Positions 1 through 11,240 of a DNA stretch of 64,000 bases are shown piece after piece; the stretch's first letter is position 1, and each line of letters starts with the position of its first letter. The notes below the pieces were generated by a model. That model was not told the origin of the DNA. It did not search any database and was given only the letters and a program-made list of their open reading frames with translations. The translations under genes and the position numbers were made by a program. The stretch lies in the NCBI GenBank assembly GCA_964020155.1, contig OZ026557.1, forward strand, positions 758,501-822,500, read 5' to 3'. The stretch comes from Chondrilla cf. caribensis (lineage: Eukaryota > Porifera > Demospongiae > Chondrillida > Chondrillidae).

Positions 1-2719
1 CAAGAAAAATCGTAGAATGAACTTATTTTCCTACGTAGTCGATGACACTGATCCTGTGCATGAACAACAGAATGTTATGTAAGTGAACATTATACCTACT
101 ACACAAAAATGGCATGAGATTTGTCAACTTTTTCACTGAGAGCGAGTTACTGCTAGCAGGGTAAGGTACCAATATTTCATTTGATTCAAGATTTATGAAG
201 ATTCTCAGGGCAATTTATGAATAGATGCAAACAGTAAGGAGCTTAATTGAATCCGGAAACAAAAGATGGGCATATACGCTCAGTATACACAAAATACCCA
301 AACATGGGGCTTAAAAGTATAATTATGCACACACGTACACACTCACACACATTCATAAACATGCTATGCACACATGTACATAGTAACATGCAGAGCGAAC
401 GGTTTGCTTCATACCGTGCCATCTCGAGGTTGACCAGGACTTGCTGGACAAGAATCATTCTTGTGTAACCAATCATAGTATTGCGAAGAACACTCTTCAG
501 AAACAGGGGGCAACTTTGAATCAGTAATAATATATGGGTGTGACCCTTGTTGAATCCATAAAATCCAAACTGCAATTGCAATTATTGTGGCAAAAATGAA
601 AACAACTGTGGCACAAGAGAGCGTAGAAAACATTATGATGACACATGGAGTATAGCAGCTAAATTATATATTGAGTACTAGCTCAAATACACTGTATACA
701 TAGGTAAGTATAGTGCATACTGGTTACATTTGCTGTTAAGACAAAAACTGCTGCCTTGCATAAGAGAATGGAGAATAAAAGTACCATTATCCTGACATAA
801 TATTATTATAATAATACATGTTATGTAAACTGCTAGTAGCTATAGTCAATGCGGTGTCTCAAGGCATGCACATACATATACATAATATATTAAGTATAGG
901 TATCACGTACTGGCGACAACTAGAAGAGCAATGGAACAAAACTGACACTGTTCTTCAATAATCTCATCATCTGTAAATTCAAATTTGATTGAATTAATAA
1001 CAAAACCACTGTGACAGTACAGATATACAAATAAATTCAATGACATACTGGATTAGTAAGTATACACATGATGAACATAAACTTATAGCAGTACTGTATT
1101 GTGTCAGTTCCTACATATTGACAACAATGTAATATACTAGGTCTAACAGTATTATACATAGTATAGTCATACGTCTTGGTTTGTGAAAACTTTCAAAATC
1201 TGAAGAAAACACCTCCCAGAATAGTGCACCTAAGAATACGAGGCTAGCTGGTCTAAGGTAAACCCTAACTGTCCACTTTCAAATGTGTATAGTTTGGAGC
1301 TACTTTTTGAATCAACATGGCTTACAGGTTTCTATTCGCCTATTTACATTAAATGTCACAACCCTAATAATATACGCTTTGCTACCCAAATTGGATATTA
1401 TTACTATAGTTGTTGCTATAAGTGAGCAAACTTCAAAGGTATACACTGTATTAGACTTACGTAACATAGTTACCAATGCATGCAATGTTAGTAATGCATG
1501 CCAAAAAAATCCAAATGGTTTCAATTCAATCAGTGTATGGCAGAAAACAATACTATAGCTTACACCTGACATCAAACAAAGGCTATACGTACTATCCAAT
1601 CACATACAATATTAGAATTACCAATTTACCAATGGCTGGTGGTAATTCCTCATCCTTTATCATCAATTCTCCAAGTTCACTCATTTTAGAACCACAACGG
1701 GTGGTGACCATGATTCGACACACCTTTCTGATAACATCAGAGTCAGCGTTGTACTTGAGGTGCAGGAACAGCTCCTCAACAGCCTCTTCAGGACCACTGT
1801 TCTCAATGTAGTGTAATAAGTCTTGATCTATTGCGTGTGATATAAAAAGTTTCTTAGCAATTTTCTTGGCAGCTACATCATCAATAAACAACTTCTGATA
1901 TTTGTCCATAAACTGTTCACAGTTGAATTCTATAAGGAAATGAAAAGATACAATTTCACAAACTGACAAAAATCTATAGTAACATGTATATTGTGCATGT
2001 ACCATGTGAATCTGTTGAATAGAGTGGTGTAAAAGATATAATAGCATGTTCTAGGGCAACATATATGCCTACAGAATAATATGCCAGAGAAGACCTTTTG
2101 TAAATGGGAGATCTATAGCAAATTGGATTGTAGGTTTGTTTATTAAGAGTGTTTGTGATATTACATGCATGGATTAATACTTCATGCTTCACTTGCCAGT
2201 GCTGGGTGTACTTTGCAGGGGATCACAGGCATCATTCTCCATATCGAAACCAAGCTTTCTCATTTTGGGGTATCCAGGAGTGGCAATCAGGATTCCATAG
2301 AGCTTTCTGATGTTATCATAGTTGGCATCCTTACGAAGGTACAAAAACAGCTCTGCCACAGCTATTTCTGGTCCATTACTCAAAATTACGCGGAGTAGAT
2401 CTTCGGAGATAACATTAGCCATACGGAGACGCCTGGCAATCTTCTTAGCAACCACAAACTCGACAAATTTCTCTTGGTATCTGTCCATAAGAGCCTTTGA
2501 ATCAAAACCTACCAGATAATATAGGGAGATAACTTCCCACTATGTCACCCAATTAACCAACTGAACATGCTGAGACAAACAATTGTTCATAACGATAGCA
2601 TTATCTGTAAAGGGCTAGTGTTTGTGAGGTATGTCATCACAGCGCTGCCACAGCTATAGAATGATCGCAGTCGGTATAATGGGGCTCGGGAAATACGTAC
2701 CGCACACACGCACACACAC

Positions 2720-2768
<49 letters not shown>

Positions 2769-2885
2769 GACATAAATTATCGCTCTGAAATTCACGCACA
2801 GCCTCGTTCTATGCCACGTGTTCCGACTAATTATCTGAGACTCACCAGTTCTATCTAGTGCGTGTACGGATTCCTCGGCCGCCAT
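1..2885 (-). CDS. NLR-I, copy A (5' part; CARD-CARD-TM, enters NACHT exon at window edge)
   Basis: Five complete exons and part of a sixth, minus strand: 2846-2885, 2197-2508, 1630-1929, 911-970, 415-605 and 1-53 (cut by the window). Exon 1 starts ATGGCGGCC. Exons 2 and 3 each encode a helical CARD-like domain (about 100 residues; each has a VAAKKIAKKL or [10 protein letters not shown] type helix and an AVxELFLxL helix). Exon 4 and the start of exon 5 join in frame into a hydrophobic stretch of about 28 residues, a predicted transmembrane helix. Phases chain without conflict (1,1,1,1,0). The intron after exon 2 uses a GC donor (gcaagt). It is the duplicate of the gene at 40551-48923, which shows the NACHT and LRR part that lies off this end. 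No stop or frameshift is seen in the visible part; exon 3 is one codon longer than in the other copy. Confidence 0.8.
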
Positions 2886-2909
2886 TTTAGATGTACACGC
2901 TTGGGACAT

Positions 2910-2919
2910 GGGACTTCCC
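2910..2919. promoter_or_regulatory. kappa-B-like site upstream of NLR-I copy A
   Basis: GGGACTTCCC fits the NF-kB consensus GGGRNNYYCC. It lies 25 bp upstream of the ATG at 2885. The same decamer, preceded by AT and followed by a further C, is found at the other three NLR starts in the window. Binding is inferred, not shown. Confidence 0.5.
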
Positions 2920-3118
2920 CGCCTATAACCAAACTTGCAACCATGGATATTCGTATCCATGATGCAACCGATCGTGAACGTGGTGGTAGGAGGTCCATTC
3001 GAATGCATGGCAATCTATCGCTATACATATATAGCTACAGGCTAATTATAAGTATCCAAATCATTTGCACAACATAAACAGTAGCCAAACATGCCAGTAT
3101 ATACTTAAAAAATTATAC

Positions 3119-3121
<3 letters not shown>

Positions 3122-3174
<53 letters not shown>

Positions 3175-3689
3175 GGCCGTAGCCACCGGTCCGGTTGGTA
3201 CGGTTTCAACTGGACCACTTTTCAGGGCAGTATCAAAAAATAAATATTTCTAAAAAAAACTTTTCCTTTGTTACTAAGGGGGAAAACAATATCGAATTGC
3301 ACTTGAATCACTTGGGCGTCTCTTTTAGGATCAGGAGGACCTTCACTGAAGTTATTACCTTCATAGATGTCGTTGCACTCGAATTCTAGCCCAATTCCTA
3401 ATCCTGGTGTTTTGAAATCAGCCATCTTTTTAGCATTGTATAAATTACAATATAAATTCACTGTTGCAGTTATGCATAGGAATCTATATATTTTATATAG
3501 ATAATAATATAATTCCTATTCCTATTATAATACATTATTATCAAATAAATTGGCATCAAGGACTACCTCTGAAGGTCTAAAATCCAAAATTTTCCTGGGG
3601 GGCATGCCCTCAGTCCCCCTTACATTGTGCCTCACCATGTCTACATATTATGTAAACCGGATCACTTCACATTTGATGGCTACGGCCCT

Positions 3690-3752
<63 letters not shown>

Positions 3753-3816
3753 TGTCTGTCTGTCTTTGTGTGTTTATGTGTGTGTGTGTGTGTGGTGTCT
3801 GTCTGTCTGTGTGTTT

Positions 3817-3882
<66 letters not shown>

Positions 3883-3890
3883 ATGCGTGT
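3122..3890. repeat. (GT)n microsatellite split by a transposon, with TCTG interruptions
   Basis: (GT)n runs at 3122-3171 and resumes at 3691-3880, directly on either side of the element at 3172-3690. The right half contains TCTG-rich interruptions. The long Cys/Val and Thr/His open frames here come only from the dinucleotide repeat. Confidence 0.9.
3172..3690 (-). mobile_element. non-autonomous DNA element with cagggccgtagcc termini, copy 1
   Basis: A 519-bp element bounded by inverted ends, cagggccgtagcc at left and ggctacggccctg at right. A second copy lies inverted at 6056-6585 and a diverged fragment at about 26640-26860. The minus strand keeps an open frame (3222-3461, 79 codons) containing MADFKTPGLGIGLEFE, which is conserved in copy 2. 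The peptide is not recognised; it could be the stub of a captured exon or of a transposase. Confidence 0.75.
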
Positions 3891-3944
3891 ATGTGTCTGT
3901 AATATCCTTGCCAAGCAAACATCTCTTAAGAGTCTTAACCTTGA

Positions 3945-4510
3945 GTTCTAGGATCCATTGTTGTCTATCACAGGCATGAGACACAACAGGGCAACACTGA
4001 GTTAACCATTAGACAATGATTACTGTGTCAGTCTTGAACACTTATTTGGTATAGGTTGCTATCTGGAAGAGTCCTTCTTTGCCAATGACCCCATGCAGAA
4101 TCAGCTGATTGATTAATTACTTTATCACTGAAAGTAATTAAGTGGGCCTAACCAGGAACCACTCCCACTTTATTAGACTGAGTAGTCATCTATTAGACGT
4201 GATGCAAATTGATAGTCTTCATATTACAAATAGTGGACTACCATCATATTAGACTACCATCGCATTGTACCATCATCACATTGGGATGTAATCACATTGG
4301 ACTAATATCATCCTTTGCAACAACAACAATGTATGTTATACTGTAGTAACAAACATACCAAGATATTTTGGGTCAGTCCTAGGTTGTTCTCTCTTCCCTG
4401 ATGAATTTGTCTACATAGGAAGATAAGGAAGAGGAACATGTAAGCACATAATGGAGAAGATATTCAACTAAGAAACTGGACACAGTTAGAGACTAGCTGG
4501 TAAATATTCT
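3945..4510. repeat. dispersed repeat, copy 1 (pairs with 8826-9370)
   Basis: About 550 bp shared in direct orientation with 8826-9370, including cactcccactttattagact and a run of imperfect 15-20 bp tandem units around catcacattggactatcatc. No coding potential or terminal repeats were seen. Confidence 0.75.
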
Positions 4511-5640
4511 ACATGCTTCGCTGAAAGTATAGTGTCTACAGCAAAGGTTCTTTTGAACCTGAAAAAGAGATTCAAGTACTTCGATTGCAGGGTGGGCTGA
4601 GGTGAGGAGAGGTGGCACCTACATGGGTTTTAACTCAAACTGTAGCAATGATGTGTGTGGGGTATCCATGAAAACCAGTCACTTTAGAGCAAGTGGACAA
4701 GGAATAACTGTCCTGAACAGCTACATACATAAATGCGTGATATGTTAGTTTAAAGTTTGCTCAAGGGACCATACTACAGTGGAGTTTGTGGCATTCAATT
4801 TTTAACACCTCGATCGATTGTGCAAGAGTCACACAGACAGCTACTGAGCCATTTCTTGATTGTGATTCAGGTCCAAATTTTGTTCAATCTTTTCTGCAGC
4901 ACAACGCTGTATCACACAACTATCGAAATTGGAGTAGCTGATACAAAATGCTATGTGCAATGATATAGCTACGAAGCCCGGATTGATCAGCGAAGGAGAA
5001 GTTCATAGCGCAATGTGTCAACATGACATGTGTGAGTCTACTCTCCAGTCCATCTGTTGGAAACACTCATGTTCTAACATTACAATATCCTGATCATATG
5101 TGCCGGCTTCAAGCGATTCAAATGTATTCTCTGGTAACATAATACTGTGGAATTGGAACTATCCAACCAACCCTTACAAGTGAGGAGGGAGGATCATTCC
5201 CTGATATATGTATCCATGTGAGATTCCCAAATCACAAGGATGGTGATTATCAGCCTAACCTTTTGCCTAAAAACCAAACATCAGTACAATTAAGCATGAC
5301 ATTGTCTTAGATCCAACTTGTGACCTATTCAGCCAGACTGTGATAAGGTTTAGTTGTGCATAGCCCAGACCCATTCTCGCACCAATTTTAAATTAATTGG
5401 GACTTTGTCTCAGTGAGAAAGTGTCTAGTCTCATCCCATATTTCTGTACTGCGTGCCAAAGCAGATTGTGGAATGCTTTGCAATGGTTGCAAACCTAACG
5501 GCTTTGGAAGTGTAGGTTGACTCTTATTTGGTATGTCAATGCAAGATTTCCAACCAACAGCACTTTGTCAAAGATAGGCACTATATGCTTCACTAGCTGT
5601 TGTGTGCATGAGCAGATTTTCCACCTTAAAATATGCAGTA
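4511..5640. other. no gene recognised
   Basis: AT-rich sequence with only short open frames; no convincing exon, tRNA or terminal repeat was seen. Confidence 0.5.
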
Positions 5641-5816
5641 CAGTGGGACCTCTCTATCACAAACCTCTGAAAATGTGAAAACCTCTGTAATAAGAACACC
5701 ATTCTTTGTCCCAGTGTAGTACTGTAGTGTACTAAGTGACCTCTGAATTGAGGAAACCTCTTTATTAAGAACTAAAATTAAGGTCCCAAAGTGTCCTTAA
5801 TAGAGGGGTTCCAGTG
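5641..5816. mobile_element. TA-flanked MITE (cagtgggacctctct family)
   Basis: Starts cagtgggacctctct and ends ggggttccagtg, with TA on both sides. The interior is a chain of related phrases (cctctgtaataagaac, cctctttattaagaac, gtccttaatagagg) that can fold back on itself. Relatives at 29828, 39433, 53457 and 63646, and a piece at 19018-19089. The TA target and CAGT ends suggest mobilisation by a Tc1/mariner transposase. Confidence 0.7.
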
Positions 5817-6055
5817 TAACAGTTACTACATGGTTTATAGGGTGTGCTGGTTTAGTGACCAATCCCGAAGACAAGGACAGTAACGCCATATGCCCTGTAC
5901 AAACCATGATATATCATTATGATAAGTAGCTTATTGCAAAAAGGGGGTTTACCCTTGCATAATTGTTTGCATAATCAAGGATCATCCATTGCTATGACTA
6001 ATTCGTGAAAGTGTGGGGCTTGCTCAGGCTTGTCCCAATAACACACAATGGATAA

Positions 6056-6585
6056 CAGGGCCGTAGCCATCGAATGTGAAGTGGTCCGGTTTACGGTAAT
6101 ATGTATACATGGTGAGGCATAATGTAAGGGGACTGAGGGCATACCCCCATGAAAATTTAGGATTTTAGGCCTTCAGAGGTAGTCCTTGATGCCAATTTAT
6201 TTGATAATAATGTATTATAATAGGAATAGGAATCCATTATTATAATATATTTATTATCTATATAAAATATATAGATTCCTATGAATAACCGCAACAGTGA
6301 ATTTATATTGTAATTTATACAACGCGAAAAAGATGGCCGATTTCAAAACACCGGGATTAGGAATTGGGGTAGAATTCGAGCGCAACGACATCTATGAAGG
6401 TAATAACTTCAGCGAAGGTCCTCCTGATCCTAGAAGAGACGCCAAAGTGATTCGAGTGCAATTCGATATTGTTTTCTCCCTTGGTAACAAGGAAAAAGTT
6501 TTTTTTAGAAATATTTATTTTTGGTACTGCCCTGAAAAGTGGTCCGGTTGAAACTGTACCAACCGGACAGGTGGCTATGGCCCCG
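6056..6585 (+). mobile_element. non-autonomous DNA element with cagggccgtagcc termini, copy 2
   Basis: About 530 bp, the reverse complement of the element at 3172-3690, from cagggccgtagcc to ggctatggccccg. Its open frame (6297-6551 on the plus strand) preserves the same peptide with a few substitutions (VEFER for LEFEC). Confidence 0.75.
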
Positions 6586-6738
6586 GATATGTGGAAGGCT
6601 GTTGGCCTGCCAGCATGGAGCTAGCTTACTCCCGCATCAATCATTTTTAGTGTTTGTTTATATACAGATAATATACAGGTAAGCTAGGATGAGACTGTTA
6701 TGAAATATACACACATCACATGTAAGGTGTACACTTAC

Positions 6739-6798
6739 ATTGAACTTTGAGGGCTTCATACTGATGAAACAGTGACAGTCACCAGGAGGAACAGTGTC
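6739..6798 (-). CDS. possible isolated 20-codon exon
   Basis: On the minus strand cttttgcag precedes an open 60-bp stretch beginning GACACTGTTCCTCC and ending TTCAAT before gtaagt. Both splice sites are strong and the phase is 0 at both ends. No family is recognised and no neighbouring exon could be joined, so this may be chance. Confidence 0.25.
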
Positions 6799-6899
6799 CT
6801 GCAAAAGATACGATACATATTCAATGTACTTAATTGTGTCTTCAAGAGTTACAGTGGACACACAGGCTTCTAGTAGAGGAGGAGCAAATAGGCTGCATG

Positions 6900-7250
6900 T
6901 ATAGGTGAGTTGAGCACAAGCTGATAGTGGAGGGGTGGGGCTAAAAGGCTGCTAGTGGAGGGGGAGGGGCTAGCAAGCTGTTAGTGAAGGGGGAGGGGCT
7001 AACAAGCTGTTGGAGGAGGGGGTGGGGCTAACAAGCTGCTAGTGGAGGGGGTGGGGCTAACAAGCTGTCAGTGGAGGGGGAGGGGCTAACAAGCTGTTAG
7101 TGGAGGGGAAGGGGCTAACAAGCTGCTAGTGGAGGGGGAGGGGCTAACAAGCTGCTAGTGGAGGGGGAGGGGTTAACAAGCTGTTAGTGGAGGGGGAGGG
7201 GAGTAAGAAGTTGCTAGTGGAGGGGGAGGGGTTAACAAGCTGTTAGTGAA
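6900..7250. repeat. minisatellite 1 (about 30-bp G-rich units)
   Basis: Around ten imperfect units of the form gctaacaagctgctagtgga plus ggggagggg. The G-rich strand is the plus strand throughout. Confidence 0.9.
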
Positions 7251-7314
7251 AATTTAACAGTCATTTGGACAAAAATCCAAAATTAATGAATTATTACCAA
7301 CCAGGTGGTGCGTG

Positions 7315-7680
7315 GAGGGAGGGGAGGAGCTAACAGGCTATGAATGGGGTGGGAGGAGCTAGCAGGATGTTAGTGGAGAGGGAGGGGCTAACAGGATGTT
7401 AACTGTGGAGTGGGAGGAGCTAACAGGATGTTGGCGGAGTGGGAGGAGCCAGGATGTTGGTGGAATGGGAGGAGCCAACAGGATGCTGGTGGAGTGGGAG
7501 GAGCCAACAGGATGCTGGTGGAGTGGGAGGAGCCAACGGGAGGTTAGTGGAGTGGGAGGAGCCAATAGGATGCTGGTGGAATGGGAGGAGCCAACGGGAG
7601 GTTAGTGGAGTGGGAGGAGCCAATAGGATGTTGGTAGAGTGGGAGGAGCCAACAGGATTTTGGTGGAGGTAGAGGAGCAA
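7315..7680. repeat. minisatellite 2 (about 29-30 bp units)
   Basis: Roughly twelve units built on ggagtgggaggagccaacag and gatgctggt. The unit resembles that of the neighbouring array and probably derives from it. The 68-86 codon open frames on both strands merely translate the array. Confidence 0.9.
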
Positions 7681-7727
7681 CTACTCCCTCGCCTCCACCC
7701 CCTTTCATGTTAACTTGGTCAATGTAT

Positions 7728-7945
7728 TACCGTAATTCCGGAAATTAATGCGCATTTTATAAATGCGAACTTTGTGAGTGAACTACCCGGTGCATTATTT
7801 AGAATGCCATTTTTAAGCATGCATTATTCGTTTCTGGTGTTCAAAATGGCATCGCGCATTTTTATAATAGCATTTAAATAATTCTACTCCAAATTTGGAT
7901 GATTTGTATTATTTTAATCACACATTATTTTCCGGAATTACGGTA
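7728..7945. mobile_element. MITE with taccgtaattccggaaa inverted termini
   Basis: A 218-bp AT-rich block whose left end taccgtaattccggaaa is the inverse of its right end tttccggaattacggta. It has no coding capacity and lies between the minisatellites and the DEATH-domain exon. Confidence 0.7.
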
Positions 7946-7960
7946 CTACAACTCTCCAAA

Positions 7961-8259
7961 TCAACCCACTGGTAGTGTCCAGTTGCCATTAGTGAGAACG
8001 TCCTTCTCCAGGTCTCCAGCAGGAACAGGTCCTATACTATCTCCAATGACCTTGAGAAGGAACCTCCATGTACCAGGGTGGTCCTCTCCACAGTGACCGT
8101 CCCTCCAGTGTCTGAGGGCTAGTACTCCGTCGTCTCCTCGCTTCATGTGATAGAAATAGTCCACTTGCTGAGACATCAGGCCCAGGGAAGAAGCATAACC
8201 CTCCCAATTCGGAAACTCCTGCAATACTTTGCAGAGACCATCATCGGATGGTGCACGGT
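7961..8259 (-). CDS. DEATH-domain terminal exon
   Basis: Minus-strand exon with a good acceptor (cttgttctgtag) at 8259 and a TGA at 7961: 98 residues, entering in phase 1. The peptide reads as a six-helix DEATH domain: FPNWEGYASSLGLMSQQVDY matches the conserved W..lA..LGl...i core, then LRHWRDGHCGEDHPGTWRFL matches the lL..W......T...LL part. DEATH domains mediate homotypic binding in apoptosis and NF-kB signalling. The large exon at 9708-10654 lies 1.4 kb upstream on the same strand and ends in phase 0, so one small undetected exon (phase 0 in, 1 out) would be needed to join them. Inserted repeats on either side make it possible that this is a stranded exon. Confidence 0.6.
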
Positions 8260-8825
8260 CTACAGAACAAGACCAGTAATTGTTGGAGTTAAACTTCCAT
8301 TCCAACCACAAGCATACAACAGTAGTTCAGTGTAGACTGTAGGACATCACAAGATGAAGCTATACTGACAGCCATAAACCAGTCAACTACAATAAATACC
8401 TCAATTATCAGGTGATTCAATGTCACAAGACACTTGTCCACAGCTAAGATTAACAGTATGCAAAGATCATTCCAAGGTACTATCTATTATATCTACATAA
8501 TATTGCAGTCTATAGACCAAAATAATATCGCATATTAGAACTATGTAGTTACACATGACCAGAGTTAAAATGGGAGAGGTTCACCAATAGAAGACAATTG
8601 ACAATAGATACTCCACACGTATGCATGGTCTGACATGCCACAGTAATGGGTCATAGGGGATGGTGTATTGGGGTGAGCCTAAGTGAGTCTCACACTAGCA
8701 GGGGGTCTGTTCAATTCTACACACTTACCCAACTAACAGGTTATGTTTGAACACGTGTCACAATGTCTGTGAATGCGTTTTGTAATTATCAAAAATACAA
8801 TTTTGTGTCAAGTGCGACAAACACC

Positions 8826-9370
8826 TAAACCATCACAGGCATGAGACAAGACAGGGCAACACTGAACCATCAGATGGATTGTGTCAGTCTTGGTCACTTA
8901 TTTAGTGCAGGTTGTTATCTGGAAGAGTCATGTTTGTCAACTACCCCAGAATCAGCCGATTGATTACTTACTTAATCACTGGAAGCAACCAGGAACCACT
9001 CCCACTTTATTAGACTGAGTAGTCATCTAATAGACATGATGCAAATTGATAATCTTCGTATCACAAATATTGGACTATCATCATATTAGACTACCATCGC
9101 ATTGTACCATCATCACATTGGGATGTCATCTCATTGGACTATCATCCCATTGAACTGTCATCATTTGGAACAACAACAATGTCCATTATACTGTAGGAAC
9201 AAAGTACACACCTACCAAGAAAGTTATCTGCTTCCTCTGCCTCCATTTTTTGGTCCTTTCCCGGTTGTTCTACCTTCCCTGCCACATTTGTCTACAAAGA
9301 ATGATGAGCGAGAGGAACATGTAACCACATAATGGAGAGGATATTCAACTAAGAAACTGGAGTAAATATG
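8826..9370. repeat. dispersed repeat, copy 2 (pairs with 3945-4510)
   Basis: Direct-orientation relative of 3945-4510, followed by a (GT)n tract at 9376-9430. It lies between the DEATH exon and the next upstream exon, so it is probably intronic. Confidence 0.75.
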
Positions 9371-9372
9371 TA

Positions 9373-9424
<52 letters not shown>

Positions 9425-9707
9425 GTGTGTGCACGTGAGAGTATGCGTTGATGTGTATAATATTATACAGACCAAGTCCATACAAATTAACATACCACTA
9501 GTTGTACATATTCAATAATAAACGTACTGGGTCCCTTGAATGCACATCAAAGTCTACCATAGCTTGAAATTGATATGAAAAGACCTATAACATGCACAAA
9601 ACAGAAGAGATATAATTGGAACAATGTTAGTGTAACAGGAACAGTAACGTTTGTGACCATGCTGAATTAATACACCAGGTACATACATTTTTAAATGTAG
9701 AGCTGAC

Positions 9708-10654
9708 CTCTGTACGACCGATAAAATCCTGATTTTGCTGCAGCAGTGCCCTTTCAATCAAGTATGGAAGGTGCTTTCCCCTTAAATACAGCTGGAACAT
9801 CCCTTCAACTTCTAGCTTGATTATGCTGTGCTCCTTGAGCTGCCAGAAATTCCTTTCGGCTTGTTTTAGTATATCATATGCCTTTCTATTAGGTATACTC
9901 AAAGCCCAAATGATTAGTGTACTAGCAGACCTTGAGTCGAGATACTGGAAATTTTGTAGTGGGATTTTGAATATTCGAGACAAAAACTGCTGCTCTTTGA
10001 GAAAGTCTGCTATTGAAAAGCTTTCAAATTCTTTATCAAATGTGGCACTTAGGTGTGGTGGTTCTACATCTGATTCATCATCCCATGTCAGGGATTGTAA
10101 ATATTGTGATGGAGTATACTTCAAGAATATATGGCAGGTGAAACATTTCAAACGTCTGTGATATGCTTCCAAAAGACGCTGTGCCCTTTTCCAAGCCTTT
10201 TTCTTTGGCACAATGTTTATTAAACGAACAAGTACATCAGTATTGAGCCAGCAGTCTTCAATTTGAATTTTGTTAAAAATTTCCATCACATCTTTAGCTT
10301 TATCAATATCATCAATTTCTAGACGATTATAAGGCTTTTGGTCACTTTTTTGGTGTGATCTTAAAGTGGGCTTCAAGTCCTCAATGTGCTTATTCAGAAT
10401 AGCTGCTATAAGGGGAAGCATTTGATTGAAACGATGTTTTAGAAAGCGATCTGGGGGATCACTCTGTATTAGAGTTTCACAATAGGATTGAGGTGTACAG
10501 CGAGGTTTCCTAGGATCTAGTGTGTCCAGACTTTGCGGACCAACTGAGCCGGATCGAGTGTCTTCTTCTGTGACATCTTGTTCACTCATACTTGACTGCA
10601 CTGATGATGGCTGGCTTCGTTGCATGGAGGCTCTTCCTTGGACAGGGGGTATTT
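9708..10654 (-). CDS. 315-codon internal exon of a DEATH-associated gene, domain not named
   Basis: Acceptor ctaggaattag before 10654; donor ACAGAG then gtcagc at 9708; phase 1 in and phase 0 out; no stop inside. The first 50 residues are Ser/Thr/Gln-rich and probably disordered. The rest is helical: it includes CWLNTDVLVRLINIVPKKKA, a Tyr/Leu helix around EAYHRRLK, and a conserved-looking STLIIWALSIPNRKA stretch followed by an amphipathic helix ending IIKLEVEG. From memory this layout (a W-L helix pair, then an IxWxIP strand) is common in uncharacterised DEATH-containing proteins of sponges and cnidarians; that is recognition, not a search. The DEATH exon at 7961-8259 downstream supports the link. 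Confidence 0.6.
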
Positions 10655-11100
10655 CTAATTCCTAGCATAATGTATAGTATATGGAATGTTATGAAAATAT
10701 ACAGTACTATGTACTAAAACACAGAGCTGCAGTTAAGCATTCTGCCTTTTCCCAAGAAGTACAGCTATGCTCAACTGCCTAGAACAGCCCTCCAGATCAC
10801 GTTACTGTCACAAGGCTCAGATTACATAAGCATAAATATGTAATTCTGATGCCCACAATTCACTTGTTCGACTGGTGTCTCTCCGTACATAATAAGCCTA
10901 AAAATAGGCAAATCTTGTCCAAAGAAACATTTTAATATTGGACAAACTATAAAGGGAAAAAACGTACAGTTGCTGCTATTTATTCGCACATTTGAATTCA
11001 TGTTAGAAATGTCACTGATCATCATGTGGATTGCGTGTGACTTGCCCACACTACCTGTGACTTAATTGTTTACATAACACCTTAACTACAAAATTTGAGT
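10655..11100. other. no gene recognised
   Basis: AT-rich; the only long frame (10822-11049, minus) has no recognisable motif or splice context. Confidence 0.4.
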
Positions 11101-11140
11101 CGACGCCCTCCAATCTCACATGTAATACCTGCAAAACTCG

Positions 11141-11240
11141 TTAAACGTAGAGCGTGCTTTTATAAACGCGTAGCTAGCGTGTATGGAATCTTCGCCTTGC
11201 GTGTTCGGAGGTGTCGGGGATTCGACTATAAAAGGGGGGG
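11141..11240 (+). promoter_or_regulatory. TATA promoter unit 1 (ttaaacgtagagc ... tataaaaggggggg)
   Basis: ttaaacgtagagcg at 11141-11154 precedes tataaaaggggggg at 11227-11240. The same pair of elements recurs twice more within 1.6 kb, on the minus strand. No coding product downstream is recognised. Confidence 0.4.

Larger units (their letters stand above)
1..3118. repeat. segmental duplication, 5' block copy A (matches 46129-49192)
   Basis: Near-identical to 46129-49192 by eye along its length, with small indels: a (CA)n tract at 2700-2766 is almost absent from the other copy. Homology ends near 3118, just before the (GT)n tract that carries a transposon. Confidence 0.85.

Noticed and set aside
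3667..3984. Long Cys/Val and Thr/His open frames over CA/GT tracts (also 12934-13250, 26866-27488, 38713-39266, 40823-41660, 42628-43229, 50301-50798, 52553-53024, 62870-63510)
   Set aside because: Dinucleotide repeats are open in several frames on both strands; these are not proteins, although a few frames run into real exons at one end.
7359..7680. Repetitive WEEPTGCW-type ORFs
   Set aside because: Direct translation of the 29-30 bp minisatellite on both strands, with no start context or splice support.
6900..7680. CRISPR-like regular repeats
   Set aside because: Adjacent tandem units without unique spacers, in a eukaryotic genome.
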